Assembly: GCF_035593985.1 (NCBI RefSeq)
Contig: NZ_CP141587.1
Coordinates: 1,364,001-1,428,000 of the forward strand
From: Sphingomonas sp. LY29
GTDB taxonomy: Bacteria > Pseudomonadota > Alphaproteobacteria > Sphingomonadales > Sphingomonadaceae
DNA: 64,000 nucleotides
Direction of reading: 5' to 3'
In this document: one piece after another, positions 9,370 through 18,996 of the stretch
How positions within the stretch are numbered: the first letter of the stretch is position 1
How the letters are laid out: each line of letters begins with the position of its first letter
The notes under the pieces: model-generated
The model's database searches: none
Seen by the model: the letters and a program-made list of their open reading frames with translations, nothing else
What the model was told of the DNA's origin: nothing
Position numbers and translations under genes: made by a program

Positions 9370-10749
9370 ATGTGGGGCGGGCGATTTGCAGGCGGCCCGG
9401 CCGCGGTGATGCGTGAGATAAATGCCTCGATCGGAACCGACAAGCGCCTATGGCGCCAAGACATCGAGGCCAGCCGCGCCCATGCCGCCATGCTCGGCGC
9501 GCAAGGCATCCTCTCGGCAGACGATGTCGCCGCGATCGACGGCGGCCTTGCCATAATCGCCGAGGAGATAGCCGCCGGAAAGCTGGTCGAGGATCCCGCG
9601 CTCGAAGACATTCACATGCATGTCGAGCATCGCTTGTCGGTACTGATCGGCGACACGGCGGGCCGGCTTCACACCGCGCGCAGTCGCAACGACCAGGTCG
9701 CGACCGACTTCAAGCTGTTCGTGCGCTCGTCGATCGACGAAGCCGTGGCGGGGATCGACGCGTTGGAGACAGCACTGATCGACCGGGCCGAGGAACATGC
9801 CGCGACGGTGATGCCGGGCTTCACTCATCTTCAGTCGGGCCAGCCGGTGACGCTGGGTCATCACCTGATGGCCTATCGCGAAATGCTGGTGCGCGATCGC
9901 AGCCGCTTCGTCGACGCCCGCGCGCGGATGAATGAGTCGCCGCTCGGAAGTGCAGCGCTGGCCGGAACGGGCTTCGACCTCGACCGCGACCACACCGCCA
10001 AGGCGCTCGGCTTCGACCGACCGACCGCCAACAGCCTCGACGCGGTCAGCGACCGCGACTTCGTGGTCGACTATCTCCACGCTGCCGCACTGACTTCGGT
10101 CCATCTGTCGCGGCTCGCCGAGGAAATCATCCTGTGGGCGTCGCAACCGTTCGGCTTCGTGAAATTGCCCGACGCTTGGTCGACCGGATCGTCGATCATG
10201 CCGAACAAGCGCAATCCCGACGCCGCCGAACTGGTGCGCGGGCATAGCGCGCGGATCGTCGGCGATCTCGTCGCGTTGCTGGTGCTGCTGAAGGGCCTAC
10301 CGCTTGCCTATGCCAAGGACCTTCAGGACGACAAGCCGCCGCTGTTCGACGCGCACGACCTGCTGGGGCTGAGCCTTGCCGCGATGGCGGGGATGATCGC
10401 CGACCTGGAGTTCGTGCCGGCAAAAATGCGGGCGGCGGCGGCGGCGGGTCATGCGACCGCCACTGACCTCGCCGACTGGCTGGTGGCCGAGGCCGGCGTC
10501 CCGTTCCGCGAGGCGCATCACATCTCCGGACGAGCGGTTGCCGCTGCCGAAGCAGCGGGCAAGGCGCTCGACGAACTCGACCTTGACCAGCTTCGCGCGA
10601 TCGATCCGCGCATCGACGAACGCGTCCAGCCCCGGCTGTCGGTCGAGGCCTCGGTGGAATCGCGCCGGTCGGCTGGCGGGACCGCGCCGGAGCGGGTAGC
10701 AGGGGCCATCGCCGCGGCCCGCGCCGCGATCGCCAAGCGGGGGGAATGA
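9370..10749 (+). CDS. argH: Argininosuccinate lyase ArgH
   Basis: 459 residues, the last step of arginine synthesis (argininosuccinate to arginine and fumarate). The ATG at 9370 is chosen because the protein then begins [10 protein letters not shown], the usual family N-terminus; the frame is open further upstream into the opposing tlpA-like gene. The fumarase/aspartase signature [12 protein letters not shown] is intact, as is the TARSRNDQ motif. It is followed with ATGA overlap by a small lipoprotein. argG lies far away, at 24551-25768. Confidence 0.96.
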   Translation: MWGGRFAGGPAAVMREINASIGTDKRLWRQDIEASRAHAAMLGAQGILSADDVAAIDGGLAIIAEEIAAGKLVEDPALEDIHMHVEHRLSVLIGDTAGRLHTARSRNDQVATDFKLFVRSSIDEAVAGIDALETALIDRAEEHAATVMPGFTHLQSGQPVTLGHHLMAYREMLVRDRSRFVDARARMNESPLGSAALAGTGFDLDRDHTAKALGFDRPTANSLDAVSDRDFVVDYLHAAALTSVHLSRLAEEIILWASQPFGFVKLPDAWSTGSSIMPNKRNPDAAELVRGHSARIVGDLVALLVLLKGLPLAYAKDLQDDKPPLFDAHDLLGLSLAAMAGMIADLEFVPAKMRAAAAAGHATATDLADWLVAEAGVPFREAHHISGRAVAAAEAAGKALDELDLDQLRAIDPRIDERVQPRLSVEASVESRRSAGGTAPERVAGAIAAARAAIAKRGE

Positions 10750-11072
10750 TGAAGTCTGGTCGTCTGGTCCTGATCGGCGCCATCGCTGCGCTGGGCGCGT
10801 GCGGCAGCGTCAGCGATCTTGAGCCCCGCGCGGGCACATCCTTGCCGCAAAAGCCCGCCTTGGCATCGCGCGTGCTGACGGCCGACGATTTGCTGACCCC
10901 ACCGCCCTATGCGCGCCCCGAGCGCGTCGATGAGCTAGGCAAGAGCGGCCAGCCGCGCACCCCCGACCGGTTCGACTTGCCTCCGCCCGATGGCGCCGAT
11001 GCGCTGCCTGCGGACAGCGAGCCTAATGCCGACACCACCGGTCCCGACAACGTAGGCGAACCGCGCCGATGA
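10746..11072 (+). CDS. Small proline-rich lipoprotein downstream of argH
   Basis: 108 residues. Lipoprotein signal with lipobox LGAC (C19), then a proline- and acid-rich tail without regular structure. Small lipoproteins often sit between argH and the next gene in Alpha- and Gammaproteobacteria (LptM/YifL-like), and LptM helps LptD mature; that link is only suggested by position and size here. ATGA overlap on both sides (argH and galU). Confidence 0.75.
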   Translation: MMKSGRLVLIGAIAALGACGSVSDLEPRAGTSLPQKPALASRVLTADDLLTPPPYARPERVDELGKSGQPRTPDRFDLPPPDGADALPADSEPNADTTGPDNVGEPRR

Positions 11073-11926
11073 AGCCGATCCGCAAGGCGATTTTCCCCGT
11101 CGCGGGCCTTGGCACGCGCCTGCTGCCCGCAACCAAGACAATGCCCAAGGAAATGCTGACGGTCGTCGATCGCCCGCTGATCCAATATGCGGTCGATGAA
11201 GCGCGCGAGGCGGGGATCGAGCAGATGATCTTCGTCACCGGGCGCGGCAAGGGCAGCCTGGTCGACTATTTCGACATGGGCTTCGAACTTGAAGCGACGA
11301 TGAACCAGGCGGGCAAGAGCCTCGAGGCGCTCGAACCGTCGCGCACCGGCTTTGGCGAAATAGTGTCGGTGCGCCAGCAGCAGCCGCTCGGCCTGGGTCA
11401 CGCGGTATGGTGCGCGCGGCATATCGTCGGCGACGAGCCGTTCGCGGTGCTTCTTCCCGACGACCTCATGGTCGGACAGCCGGGCGCGCTCAAGCAGATG
11501 GTCGACGCCTATGCGACGCTTGGCGGCAACATCATCTGCGCGATGGACGTGCCCGCCGAGCGCACATCGAGCTATGGGATTATCACGCCGGGCCAGACCG
11601 ACGGCAGCGCCACCGAAGTGCTTGGCCTGGTCGAAAAGCCCGAGCCTGCCGACGCGCCGTCGACGCTGGGCGTGGTCGGACGCTACATCTTGCAGCCTGA
11701 GGTCATGACCCGGCTTGCCGAGGGGCGCCGCGGAGCCGGTGGCGAGATCCAGCTGACCGACGCCATGGCTGACCTGATCGGGACGCAGCCGTTCCATGCG
11801 CTGGCGGTCGATGCCACCCGTTACGATTGCGGCGACAAGGCGGGCTATGTCCTCGCCAACCTTGCGATCGCGCTTCAGCGGGACGACCTGTCCCCGCACA
11901 TCGAGGATTTCCTCAGCCGCCGTTGA
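11069..11926 (+). CDS. galU: UTP-glucose-1-phosphate uridylyltransferase GalU
   Basis: 285 residues, with the nucleotidyltransferase motif FPVAGLGTRLLPATK at the N-terminus, followed by MPKEML, and EKP near the middle. It makes UDP-glucose for envelope polysaccharides and glycolipids. Coupled by ATGA overlap to the lipoprotein gene. The 3' end overlaps the opposing receiver-protein gene by 14 bases. Confidence 0.95.
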   Translation: MKPIRKAIFPVAGLGTRLLPATKTMPKEMLTVVDRPLIQYAVDEAREAGIEQMIFVTGRGKGSLVDYFDMGFELEATMNQAGKSLEALEPSRTGFGEIVSVRQQQPLGLGHAVWCARHIVGDEPFAVLLPDDLMVGQPGALKQMVDAYATLGGNIICAMDVPAERTSSYGIITPGQTDGSATEVLGLVEKPEPADAPSTLGVVGRYILQPEVMTRLAEGRRGAGGEIQLTDAMADLIGTQPFHALAVDATRYDCGDKAGYVLANLAIALQRDDLSPHIEDFLSRR

Positions 11927-12464
11927 CGAGGCGGGCGAGCCGGAGGCGCTCGGCCTCACTTGCTTCGAGTGCCTGACGCACTTCGCCCAGTTCGATCGCG
12001 CGGGTGACGACACGTGCATCGAGCGTGGCCTTGTCGTGCGCCAGGTCACGGTCGGCGCGGGCGCGGGCAATGCGCCGCGCGATCCGGGCGGCAAGCACTT
12101 CGACATGGAATGGTTTGGCGACGACATCATCGGCACCCGCAGCGAAGCCTTCGACCGCGCCGGCGCTGTCCGAGCGTCCGGTGATCAGGATGACCGGCGT
12201 CTCCTTCAGCGACACGTCGTCGCGGATCAGGCGAAGCAGGTCGAGGCCGCTCATCGGCGCCATGCGGATTTCAGCCAGCACCAGATCGACCGGCGAGCGC
12301 TGCATTTCGGCGGCGGCATTGCTCGCGCATTCGCAAGTGCTCAGGCGATAGCCGATGTCGCCGAGGCGCTTGGTCAGCATGCCCATCGCCGAGCGATTGG
12401 GTTCGACCAGCAACAGGCGCGCCGGGCCGGGGCCGAGATTTGAGGACGGAGCCGAGATCGTCAT
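11913..12464 (-). CDS. Atypical response regulator receiver protein (Glu at phospho-acceptor position)
   Basis: 183 residues: a receiver-like domain (about 15-135) and a charged helical C-terminus that may be a coiled coil. The conserved Thr (T95 in LITGRS) and Lys (K117 in AKPFH) are present. The usual phospho-Asp after LVL is Glu (E65 in LVLAEIRM), and the acidic pair after beta-1 is reduced to one residue (LLLVEPN). It is therefore probably not switched by phosphorylation, or is locked in an active-like state. No output domain; no kinase beside it. Confidence 0.8.
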   Translation of the reverse strand: MTISAPSSNLGPGPARLLLVEPNRSAMGMLTKRLGDIGYRLSTCECASNAAAEMQRSPVDLVLAEIRMAPMSGLDLLRLIRDDVSLKETPVILITGRSDSAGAVEGFAAGADDVVAKPFHVEVLAARIARRIARARADRDLAHDKATLDARVVTRAIELGEVRQALEASEAERLRLARLVNGG

Positions 12465-12509
12465 GTCGATCAGGCTAGGCCGATTTGGTTAAGACCGGGT
12501 TAGCCACGC

Positions 12510-13076
12510 TTACGGGTCGAGCTCGACGTCCCAGTAGAGATAGTCGCGCCAGCTTTGGTGGAGGAAGTTGGGCGGGAAGCATTTGCCATGCTCCTGCAAC
12601 TGCCAGCTGGTCGGGCGGATCGGCTCGCGCTCGATATGCATGTGCGCCTGGCGTGGGGTTCGCCCGCCCTTCTTGAGGTTGCACGGCGCACAGGCGGTGG
12701 CGACATTCTCCCAGCTGGTCCGGCCACCCTGTGCGCGTGGCACGACATGGTCGAAGGTCAATTCCTTCAAGCTGCCGCAATAGACGCACCGGAAGCGGTC
12801 GCGCAGGAACAGATTGAAACGGGTGAATGCCGGATATTCGTTGGGCCGCACGAACTGGCGAAGCGCGATGACCGAGGGCAGCTTGAGCGTCGCCGACGGG
12901 CTGTGCACTTCGCGATCGTAATGCGCGACGACGTCAACGCGTTCGAGGAACATCGCCTTGATGGCGGTCTGCCATGGCCACAGCGACAGCGGATAATAGC
13001 TGAGCGGGGTATAGTCGGCGTTGAGCACCAGCGCGGGACAACCGTCCGGGTGGCGAATGAGGTCGGCATGGTACAC
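12510..13076 (-). CDS. HNH endonuclease family protein
   Basis: 188 residues from a GTG start. The HNH domain has CVYC (97-100), DH (109-110), Asn124 and the second zinc pair C129/C132 in ACAPC. The N-terminal part (ALVLNADYTPLSYYPLSLW) is the conserved module of the widespread chromosomal HNH family of unknown role, not a phage homing enzyme. A 7-bp stem-loop lies just upstream of the start. Monocistronic. Confidence 0.87.
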   Translation of the reverse strand: MYHADLIRHPDGCPALVLNADYTPLSYYPLSLWPWQTAIKAMFLERVDVVAHYDREVHSPSATLKLPSVIALRQFVRPNEYPAFTRFNLFLRDRFRCVYCGSLKELTFDHVVPRAQGGRTSWENVATACAPCNLKKGGRTPRQAHMHIEREPIRPTSWQLQEHGKCFPPNFLHQSWRDYLYWDVELDP

Positions 13077-13093
13077 GAGCGCACAGAGCCTTT

Positions 13094-13111
13094 CGTTCGG
13101 TTGCCCGAACG
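13094..13111 (-). other. Stem-loop in the leader of the HNH gene
   Basis: Seven-base-pair inverted repeat (CGTTCGG / CCGAACG) around a 4-base loop, ending 17 bases before the GTG start of the HNH gene. It could affect translation, but no known riboregulator is recognised and it may be chance in GC-rich DNA. Confidence 0.3.
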
Positions 13112-13262
13112 GCTGCTCCCCGGCCCCGTCGCACGCAAGGAGGAGAGGCCATTGCGAGACCGCTTCCCTTGTGACCAGCCGGATGCCAACCCGGCGTGAC
13201 AGGATGATGAATCGGATATTGCAGTTGCGCGGTCAAGGGGCGTTGGGCGAAATCGAATCGAG

Positions 13263-14102
13263 ATGACAATTACCACCCGCTTCGCGCCGTCGCCGTCAGG
13301 GCGACTGCACCTTGGTCACGCGCTGTCGGCCGCGATCGGACGCGCGCGCGGCGACCGCTTCCTGATCCGGATCGAGGACCTCGATCGCGGCCGTTGCCGG
13401 CCCGAATTCGTCGACGGGATTTTCGAGGATCTGGCGTGGCTCGGCATCGCGATCGATGGCGATGCGCTCAAGCAATCGGAGCGTATTGCCGACTACGCCG
13501 CCGCGCTCGATCGGCTGAAGGAACGCGGGCTCGTCTACCCGTGCTTCTGCACGCGCACCGACATCGCCGCGTCGCTGACCGCCCCGCATGGCGATGCGGG
13601 GGCGCATTATCCGGGTACCTGTCGCGGACTGGCCGACGACCCGACACGCCGCGCCTCGACACCGCACAGCTGGCGTCTGGACTCGGCTCGGGCGCTGGCC
13701 GAGGTCGGGCTGCACGGGTGGACCGAGGATGACGGCAGCGTTTGGCAAGCATCTCCCGCCGACATTGGCGACGCGATCCTGGCACGCAAGGACGCGCCCG
13801 CCTCTTACCACCTCGCCTGCGTCGTCGATGATGCCGCGACCGGCGTGACGCTGGTCGTCCGCGGCGAGGATTTGCGCCCGTCCACCCCCATCCAGCGCTT
13901 GCTCCAGATCCTGCTCGGCCTGCCCGAGCCGCGCTACCTGCACCACCCGCTCGTCACGCACGAAGACGGTCGCCGCCTCGCCAAGCGCGACCTCGCCCCT
14001 ACGCTTGCGGCAATGCGCGAAAAGGGAGTCGACGGGCCGGCCTTGACCGCCGACTTTCTGGCGGGTCGCCTACCCCTAGGATTCCGCCTGTCGAACGCCT
14101 AG
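13263..14102 (+). CDS. gluQ: Glutamyl-Q tRNA(Asp) synthetase
   Basis: 279 residues, a truncated GluRS paralogue that attaches glutamate to the queuosine base of tRNA-Asp. HIGH-type motif HLGH (16-19), the zinc ligand pattern CFC followed by YPGTC, and a KMSKS variant in RLAKRD. It ends where the anticodon-binding domain of true GluRS would begin, as expected for GluQRS. Followed 12 bases later by the HIG1-like gene. Confidence 0.93.
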   Translation: MTITTRFAPSPSGRLHLGHALSAAIGRARGDRFLIRIEDLDRGRCRPEFVDGIFEDLAWLGIAIDGDALKQSERIADYAAALDRLKERGLVYPCFCTRTDIAASLTAPHGDAGAHYPGTCRGLADDPTRRASTPHSWRLDSARALAEVGLHGWTEDDGSVWQASPADIGDAILARKDAPASYHLACVVDDAATGVTLVVRGEDLRPSTPIQRLLQILLGLPEPRYLHHPLVTHEDGRRLAKRDLAPTLAAMREKGVDGPALTADFLAGRLPLGFRLSNA

Positions 14103-14114
14103 ATAAGGCGCATC

Positions 14115-14318
14115 ATGAACACGCTCCTCATCATTGCCCTCGTGGTCGCCATGGGCGCGACCGGATATGTGCTGGTGCGCGGGGTCATCGCGATGGCCAA
14201 CGGCAAGGACGCGACCGGTCAGGTCCAGCAGAATTACATGCAGAAACGCGTGCTTTATCAAGGCATCGCGATCGTGCTGGTCGTGCTGATCCTCGCGCTG
14301 GCCGGCGGCAGCAACTAA
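14115..14318 (+). CDS. HIG1-like twin-transmembrane small protein
   Basis: 67 residues with two membrane helices (about 3-25 and 47-64) around a conserved-looking loop with QNYMQKRVLYQG. This matches the HIG1-type twin-transmembrane family of Alphaproteobacteria, whose mitochondrial relatives associate with cytochrome oxidase. The role here is inferred from the family. Its stop is one base before the CTG start of the adenosyltransferase gene. Confidence 0.82.
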   Translation: MNTLLIIALVVAMGATGYVLVRGVIAMANGKDATGQVQQNYMQKRVLYQGIAIVLVVLILALAGGSN

Positions 14319-14319
14319 G

Positions 14320-14892
14320 CTGGTCAAGCTCAACAAGATCTACACCCGGACCGGCGACGAAGGCGAGGCCGGTCTGGTGGATGGCAGCCGCGTCAGCAAG
14401 GCCGGCGCGCGCATCGCCGCGATCGGCGAAGTGGACGAGGCCAATAGTGCCATCGGGGTCGCGCTGGCGACGCTCGACGACGGCCAGCTGGCCTCCTTCC
14501 TGCGCCGCATCCAGAACGAAATGTTCGACCTTGGCGCCGACATCGCGACCCCGTTCGGCACCGACTTCGAAGAACATGCGCTGCGCATCGTCGGACGGCA
14601 GGTCGAGCGGCTTGAAGAAGAGATCGACGCGATGAACGCCGGCCTCGACCCGCTGACCAGCTTCATCCTGCCCGGCGGTTCGGTAGCTGTCGCGGCCCTG
14701 CACATTGCCCGTGCCATTGTCCGCCGCGCCGAGCGCGCGGTGGTGGCGCTCATGGCCGAGGAAAAGGTCAATCCGGCGGCGCTGGCCTACATCAATCGCC
14801 TGTCCGATCACTTGTTCGTCGCCGCGCGCCACGTCGCGGCAGGCCAGGGCGGCGATGTGCTCTGGCGTCCCGGGGCGACCCGCGACAATTGA
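14320..14892 (+). CDS. PduO-type cob(I)alamin adenosyltransferase, CTG start
   Basis: 190 residues; makes adenosylcobalamin from ATP and corrinoid. The family ATP-binding N-terminus KIYTRTGDEGEAGL is encoded from 14329 on, so the first ATG/GTG/TTG available (GTG at 14377) would cut it off. In frame, an upstream TGA stop lies at 14287-14289, and between it and the motif the only plausible start is CTG 14320, giving MVKLNKIYTRTG. That codon lies one base after the stop of the HIG1-like gene, so reinitiation is likely. The C-terminal motif YINRLSDHLFVAAR is intact. Confidence 0.9.
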   Translation: MVKLNKIYTRTGDEGEAGLVDGSRVSKAGARIAAIGEVDEANSAIGVALATLDDGQLASFLRRIQNEMFDLGADIATPFGTDFEEHALRIVGRQVERLEEEIDAMNAGLDPLTSFILPGGSVAVAALHIARAIVRRAERAVVALMAEEKVNPAALAYINRLSDHLFVAARHVAAGQGGDVLWRPGATRDN

Positions 14893-14939
14893 GGCAACGA
14901 TTCCTGAGGCTGTCGGTTATCCTGCCCTAGGGGAGTGAC

Positions 14940-16169
14940 ATGGCCCGGTCCGACGAAGCATCCAACGCCAGCTTGAGCGCGCGGCTGACCGCGACGCGTG
15001 CGCTGACGCTCGACCTCGCTGCGCCGCTCAGCGACGCCGACGCCACCGTCCAGCCGCATCCCGACGCGTCTCCTGCCAAATGGCATCTTGCCCACACGAC
15101 ATGGTTCTTCGAGACCTTCGTCCTGCGCGACCACGTCTCCGGCCACCGCCTCCACGACGAGCGCTGGCCCTTCCTCTATAACAGCTATTACGAAGGCGAA
15201 GGCGAGCGCCATGCCCGGGCGCGGCGCGGCATGATCAGCCGGCCAAGCCTCGACGAGATCCGCGCATGGCGGCACGCGGTCGACGCTTCGCTTGCCGAGG
15301 CGCTGCCCACCTTGGCGGCGCCGGCGCTCGAACTGGTCGCACTGGGGATCCAGCACGAGCAGCAGCATCAGGAACTGTTCCTGACGGACATTCTGGCGAC
15401 CTTCGCCGAAAATCCGCTCGAGCCTGCGTATGGCGATTGGACCCCGGCGACTGACGAAGCGCCGCCGGTCGAATGGCTTCCGGGCCGGGAGGGGATCGTC
15501 GAGATCGGGTCCGACGGGCAGGCGTTCGACTTCGATTGCGAACGACCGCGCCACCGGGCGCTGCTCCACCCGCACCTGATCGCCAGCCGCTGCGTCACCA
15601 ACCAGGAATGGGACGCGTTCGCCGCCGACGGTGGCTATTCGACTCCGTCGCTGTGGCTGAGCGAAGGTTGGGACTGGGTCCAGCGGGAGCACATTGCCAG
15701 CCCGCTTTACTGGCACGACGACGGCAGCCACTTCACCCTCGCCGGCCGCCGCGACCGCGATCCGCACGCGCCGGTCGACCATGTCAGCTATTACGAAGCC
15801 GACGCCTTCGCCCGCTGGGCGGGTGCCCGCCTGCCGACCGAAACGGAGTGGGAAGACCAGTTCGCCTCGGCCGATCCGACGAGCGGCAATCAGATCGACC
15901 GTGCCGGCCCGGTCCTTCCGCGCGCTGGCGGGGGACCGTTCGGCGACGTGTGGCAGTGGACCCAGAGCGCCTACCTTCCCTACCCCGGCTTCGCGCCCGA
16001 GGAGGGCACCGTCGGCGAATATAACGGCAAGTTCATGTGCGGACAGTTCGTGCTGAAGGGCGCCAGTTGCGCCACCCCGCGCGGACACAGCCGCGCCACC
16101 TATCGCAATTTCTTTCCGCCCGCTGCGCGCTGGCAATTTACGGGATTACGCCTTGCTAAAGACGCCTGA
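14940..16169 (+). CDS. egtB: Ergothioneine synthase EgtB (hercynine sulfoxide synthase type)
   Basis: 409 residues: DinB-like helical domain then a formylglycine-generating-enzyme-like (FGE-sulfatase) domain. The iron-binding histidines are H52 (WHLAHTTW) and H139/H143 (HEQQHQE). It is non-haem iron dependent and joins sulfur to hercynine in ergothioneine synthesis. The C-terminal part has LPTETEWED and FGDVWQWTQ. A good ribosome site (GGGGAGTGAC) precedes the ATG. Its 3' end overlaps egtD by 17 bases. Confidence 0.94.
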   Translation: MARSDEASNASLSARLTATRALTLDLAAPLSDADATVQPHPDASPAKWHLAHTTWFFETFVLRDHVSGHRLHDERWPFLYNSYYEGEGERHARARRGMISRPSLDEIRAWRHAVDASLAEALPTLAAPALELVALGIQHEQQHQELFLTDILATFAENPLEPAYGDWTPATDEAPPVEWLPGREGIVEIGSDGQAFDFDCERPRHRALLHPHLIASRCVTNQEWDAFAADGGYSTPSLWLSEGWDWVQREHIASPLYWHDDGSHFTLAGRRDRDPHAPVDHVSYYEADAFARWAGARLPTETEWEDQFASADPTSGNQIDRAGPVLPRAGGGPFGDVWQWTQSAYLPYPGFAPEEGTVGEYNGKFMCGQFVLKGASCATPRGHSRATYRNFFPPAARWQFTGLRLAKDA

Positions 16170-17112
16170 AGCGGTCGATCCGGCCTTCCGTGCCGACGTT
16201 CTCGCCGGACTCGCCGAACCGATTCCCTCCATCCCCGCGCGCTGGCTGTACGACCGGCGCGGGTCGGAGCTGTTCGACGATATCACCCGGCTGGACGCTT
16301 ACTACCCAACCCGCACCGAAACCGCGCTGCTGACCGAGCAGGTCGACGACATCGCGTCCAAGCTGGGGCCCGACACCGCGATCGTCGAATTCGGTTCGGG
16401 GAGTTCGACCAAGACCCCGTTGCTGCTGCGCGCTGCCAGGCCCAAGGCCTATGTCCCGATTGACATCAGTGGCGATTATCTGCGCGAAAGCGCGGGGCGG
16501 GTCGATCGCGACTTTCCCGGTCTCGCGGTTCATCCGGTCGAGGCCGATTTCACCCGTCCGTTCGACCTTCCAGCCGAGATTGACGGGTTGACCCGCGTCG
16601 GCTTCTTCCCCGGATCGACGATCGGCAATTTTGTGCCGCGCAGCGCCACCGACCTGCTGCGCCACTTCCGTGACATCCTCGGCACCGGATCGCGGCTGGT
16701 GATCGGCATGGACCGGGTCAAGCCGGTCGACCGGCTGGTTGCGGCTTACGACGACCCCGAAGGCGTAACCGCCGCCTTCAACCGCAACCTGCTCGACCGG
16801 ATCAATCGCGAATTGGGCGCGGATATTGTCGTCGACGACTTCGTCCACGAAGCGCGCTGGAACGACATGCTTGGGCGGATCGAGATGCATTTGGTCGCCA
16901 AGCGGAACACGAGCTTCATGATTGAGGGCCGCCGCTTCGCCTTCACGCAAGGCCAGTCGATTCACACCGAGAACAGCCACAAATATGGCGAACGCGGTGC
17001 ACGGCTACTCCTGCTCGCCGGCGGATGGACGCCCATTGCCGAGTGGAGCGACGCCGCCGATGACTTCGCGCTAATCGTGGCGGAGGCGCAGCCCAACCGC
17101 TTCGCCCCTTAA
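16153..17112 (+). CDS. egtD: L-histidine N-alpha-methyltransferase EgtD
   Basis: 319 residues; trimethylates histidine to hercynine using SAM, the step before EgtB. The N-terminus [15 protein letters not shown], the SAM site [11 protein letters not shown] and FPGSTIGNF are typical of EgtD. TTG start inside the egtB end, so the two are translationally linked. No egtC or egtE is nearby; a two-gene egtBD arrangement is common in Proteobacteria. Confidence 0.95.
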   Translation: MLKTPEAVDPAFRADVLAGLAEPIPSIPARWLYDRRGSELFDDITRLDAYYPTRTETALLTEQVDDIASKLGPDTAIVEFGSGSSTKTPLLLRAARPKAYVPIDISGDYLRESAGRVDRDFPGLAVHPVEADFTRPFDLPAEIDGLTRVGFFPGSTIGNFVPRSATDLLRHFRDILGTGSRLVIGMDRVKPVDRLVAAYDDPEGVTAAFNRNLLDRINRELGADIVVDDFVHEARWNDMLGRIEMHLVAKRNTSFMIEGRRFAFTQGQSIHTENSHKYGERGARLLLLAGGWTPIAEWSDAADDFALIVAEAQPNRFAP

Positions 17113-17180
17113 GCGAACGCCGCCCACCACCCGTCGAAGCGGACATTGTGCGGCGCGGCACGGGCGGCTAAGCGGAATCC

Positions 17181-17483
17181 ATGCTTTTCGCGCTCTTCTC
17201 CATCATCGACATGATCCTGCAACTGGTCGTGTGGGTCCTGATTGCCCAGATCATCCTCAGCTGGCTGGTCGCATTCAACGTCATCAACAGCTCGTCGGGC
17301 TTCATGCGCACGCTGGTCGACACGCTCGAGCGACTGACCGCGCCGCTGTATCGGCCGATCCGCAAGATCATGCCCGACTTCGGCGGGATCGACTTTTCGC
17401 CGATCGTGCTGATCCTCGGCATCCAGATTGTCCGCAAGCTGTTCCAGGGCCTCGCGCTCGAGACCAGCGCGACCCTGATGTGA
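17181..17483 (+). CDS. YggT family membrane protein
   Basis: 100 residues with two membrane-spanning segments (about 5-33 and 70-92) and the YggT pattern [14 protein letters not shown] and [14 protein letters not shown]. Inner membrane protein of unclear role, linked in other bacteria to osmotic tolerance and cell division. The stop overlaps the folD GTG start. Confidence 0.9.
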   Translation: MLFALFSIIDMILQLVVWVLIAQIILSWLVAFNVINSSSGFMRTLVDTLERLTAPLYRPIRKIMPDFGGIDFSPIVLILGIQIVRKLFQGLALETSATLM

Positions 17484-18364
17484 CCGCAAGGGTCATCGAC
17501 GGAAAGGCGGCCGCGCTCGCGGTGCGCAAGCGCGTCGGTGACGGCGTGGCCGCTTTTCGCGAAACCGTCGGCCGCGCGCCGGGGCTGGCCGTGGTGCTGG
17601 TCGGCGACGACCCCGCCTCGTCGGTCTATGTCCGCTCCAAGGGCAAGGCCACCCTTGAAGCCGGAATGGAGAGCATCGAGCACCGCCTTTCCGCCGATAC
17701 GAAGCAAGAAGATCTTCTGGCGCTGGTCGAGCAACTCAACAGTGACCCGACGGTCGACGGAATTCTCGTCCAGCTGCCGCTACCGTCACAGATCGACGCC
17801 GACCGCGTCATTGCCGCGATCGATCCGACCAAGGATGTCGACGGCTTCCATGTCGAAAATGCCGGACGGCTGGCGCTCGGGGCGGAAGCGATGGTGCCCT
17901 GCACCCCGCTCGGTTGCCTCCACCTGCTCAAGGCAACGCTCGGCGACCTGACCGGCCTCGATGCGGTCGTGGTCGGACGGTCGAATATCGTCGGCAAGCC
18001 GATGGCGATGCTCTTGCTGGGCGAAAGCTGCACCGTCACCATTGCCCACAGCCGTACGCGCGACCTGCCCGACCTGTGCCGCCGCGCCGACATCCTCGTC
18101 GTGGCCGTCGGCCGGCCCGAGATGATCCGCGGCGACTGGATCAAGCCGGGCGCGACCGTGATCGACGTTGGCATCAATCGCCTGCCTGCCGACGACGGCA
18201 AGGGCCGGCTGGTCGGCGACGTTGCCTATGCCGAGGCGGTCGAGGTCGCGGGGGCAATCACCCCAGTGCCGGGCGGGGTCGGGCCGATGACCATCGCCAT
18301 GCTGCTTCGCAACACCCTCGTCGCCGCGCACCGTCGCGCGGGCCTGCAGGATCCCGCGCTGTGA
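17480..18364 (+). CDS. folD: Methylenetetrahydrofolate dehydrogenase/cyclohydrolase FolD
   Basis: 294 residues; interconverts 5,10-methylene- and 10-formyl-tetrahydrofolate. The catalytic lysine region [11 protein letters not shown], the substrate motif GILVQLPLP and the NADP motif [11 protein letters not shown] are all present, and the C-terminal [14 protein letters not shown] is intact. GTG start overlapping the yggT stop, GTGA overlap with the next gene. Confidence 0.96.
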   Translation: MTARVIDGKAAALAVRKRVGDGVAAFRETVGRAPGLAVVLVGDDPASSVYVRSKGKATLEAGMESIEHRLSADTKQEDLLALVEQLNSDPTVDGILVQLPLPSQIDADRVIAAIDPTKDVDGFHVENAGRLALGAEAMVPCTPLGCLHLLKATLGDLTGLDAVVVGRSNIVGKPMAMLLLGESCTVTIAHSRTRDLPDLCRRADILVVAVGRPEMIRGDWIKPGATVIDVGINRLPADDGKGRLVGDVAYAEAVEVAGAITPVPGGVGPMTIAMLLRNTLVAAHRRAGLQDPAL

Positions 18365-18996
18365 TCGAACTGTTCACCTCCGCCTTCATCACGCTGGCGG
18401 TGATCATCGATCCGCCCGGCTGCGCGCCGATCTTCGCGTCGCTGACCAGCGGCACCGACGCCGCCCATCGCCGCAAGATGGCGATCCGCTCGGTCGTCGT
18501 CGCCTGGTGCATCCTGATCTTCTTCGCGCTGCTCGGCGAAGCGCTGCTCGAGACGCTGGGGATCAGCCTGTCGGCATTCCGCCTCGCCGGCGGCATCATG
18601 CTGTTCATGATCGCGCTCGACATGGTGTTCGAGAAGCGCACCGAACGCCGCGAGGAGCGCGCCAAGGAAATCGAAGGCACGCCCGAGGCCGAGGACATCA
18701 GCGTCTTCCCGATGGCAATCCCGATGATCGCCGGCCCGGGTTCGATCGCTACCGTGATGCTGCTGAGCGCGCGGGCTCAGGGCACGCTCGAAGGCGTCGT
18801 CGTCTTCTCGGCGATGACGCTTGTGCTGCTGCTCACGCTGCTCGCGCTACTGGCCGCCGGACCGCTGATGAAGCTGATCGGCGCCAAGCTGGAAGCGATG
18901 ATCACCCGGATTCTTGGCGTCATCCTTGCCGCGCTGGCGACTCAGTTCGTGCTCGACGGGCTTGAACGCAGCCTGCCGGGGCTCGCCGCTTCCTGA
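18361..18996 (+). CDS. MarC family integral membrane protein
   Basis: 211 residues from the GTG overlapping the folD stop. About six hydrophobic segments; family patterns [14 protein letters not shown] near the N-terminus and [14 protein letters not shown] in the middle. MarC/YhgN proteins are inner membrane proteins without an agreed function; early claims of drug export were not sustained. The last 55 bases overlap the opposing GT-C gene. Confidence 0.9.
   Translation: MIELFTSAFITLAVIIDPPGCAPIFASLTSGTDAAHRRKMAIRSVVVAWCILIFFALLGEALLETLGISLSAFRLAGGIMLFMIALDMVFEKRTERREERAKEIEGTPEAEDISVFPMAIPMIAGPGSIATVMLLSARAQGTLEGVVVFSAMTLVLLLTLLALLAAGPLMKLIGAKLEAMITRILGVILAALATQFVLDGLERSLPGLAAS

Noticed and set aside
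12510..13076. HNH nuclease as a homing or phage gene
   Set aside because: It belongs by sequence to a common chromosomal HNH family, has neighbour-like codon use and no flanking mobile features.
14808..16136. Long open frame on the minus strand opposite egtB
   Set aside because: Antisense shadow of a clear EgtB; no start signals or domain.
17113..17180. Long-range GCCGCCC/GGGCGGC pairing after egtD as a terminator
   Set aside because: The loop is about 36 bases, there is no T-run and the arms are common in GC-rich DNA.
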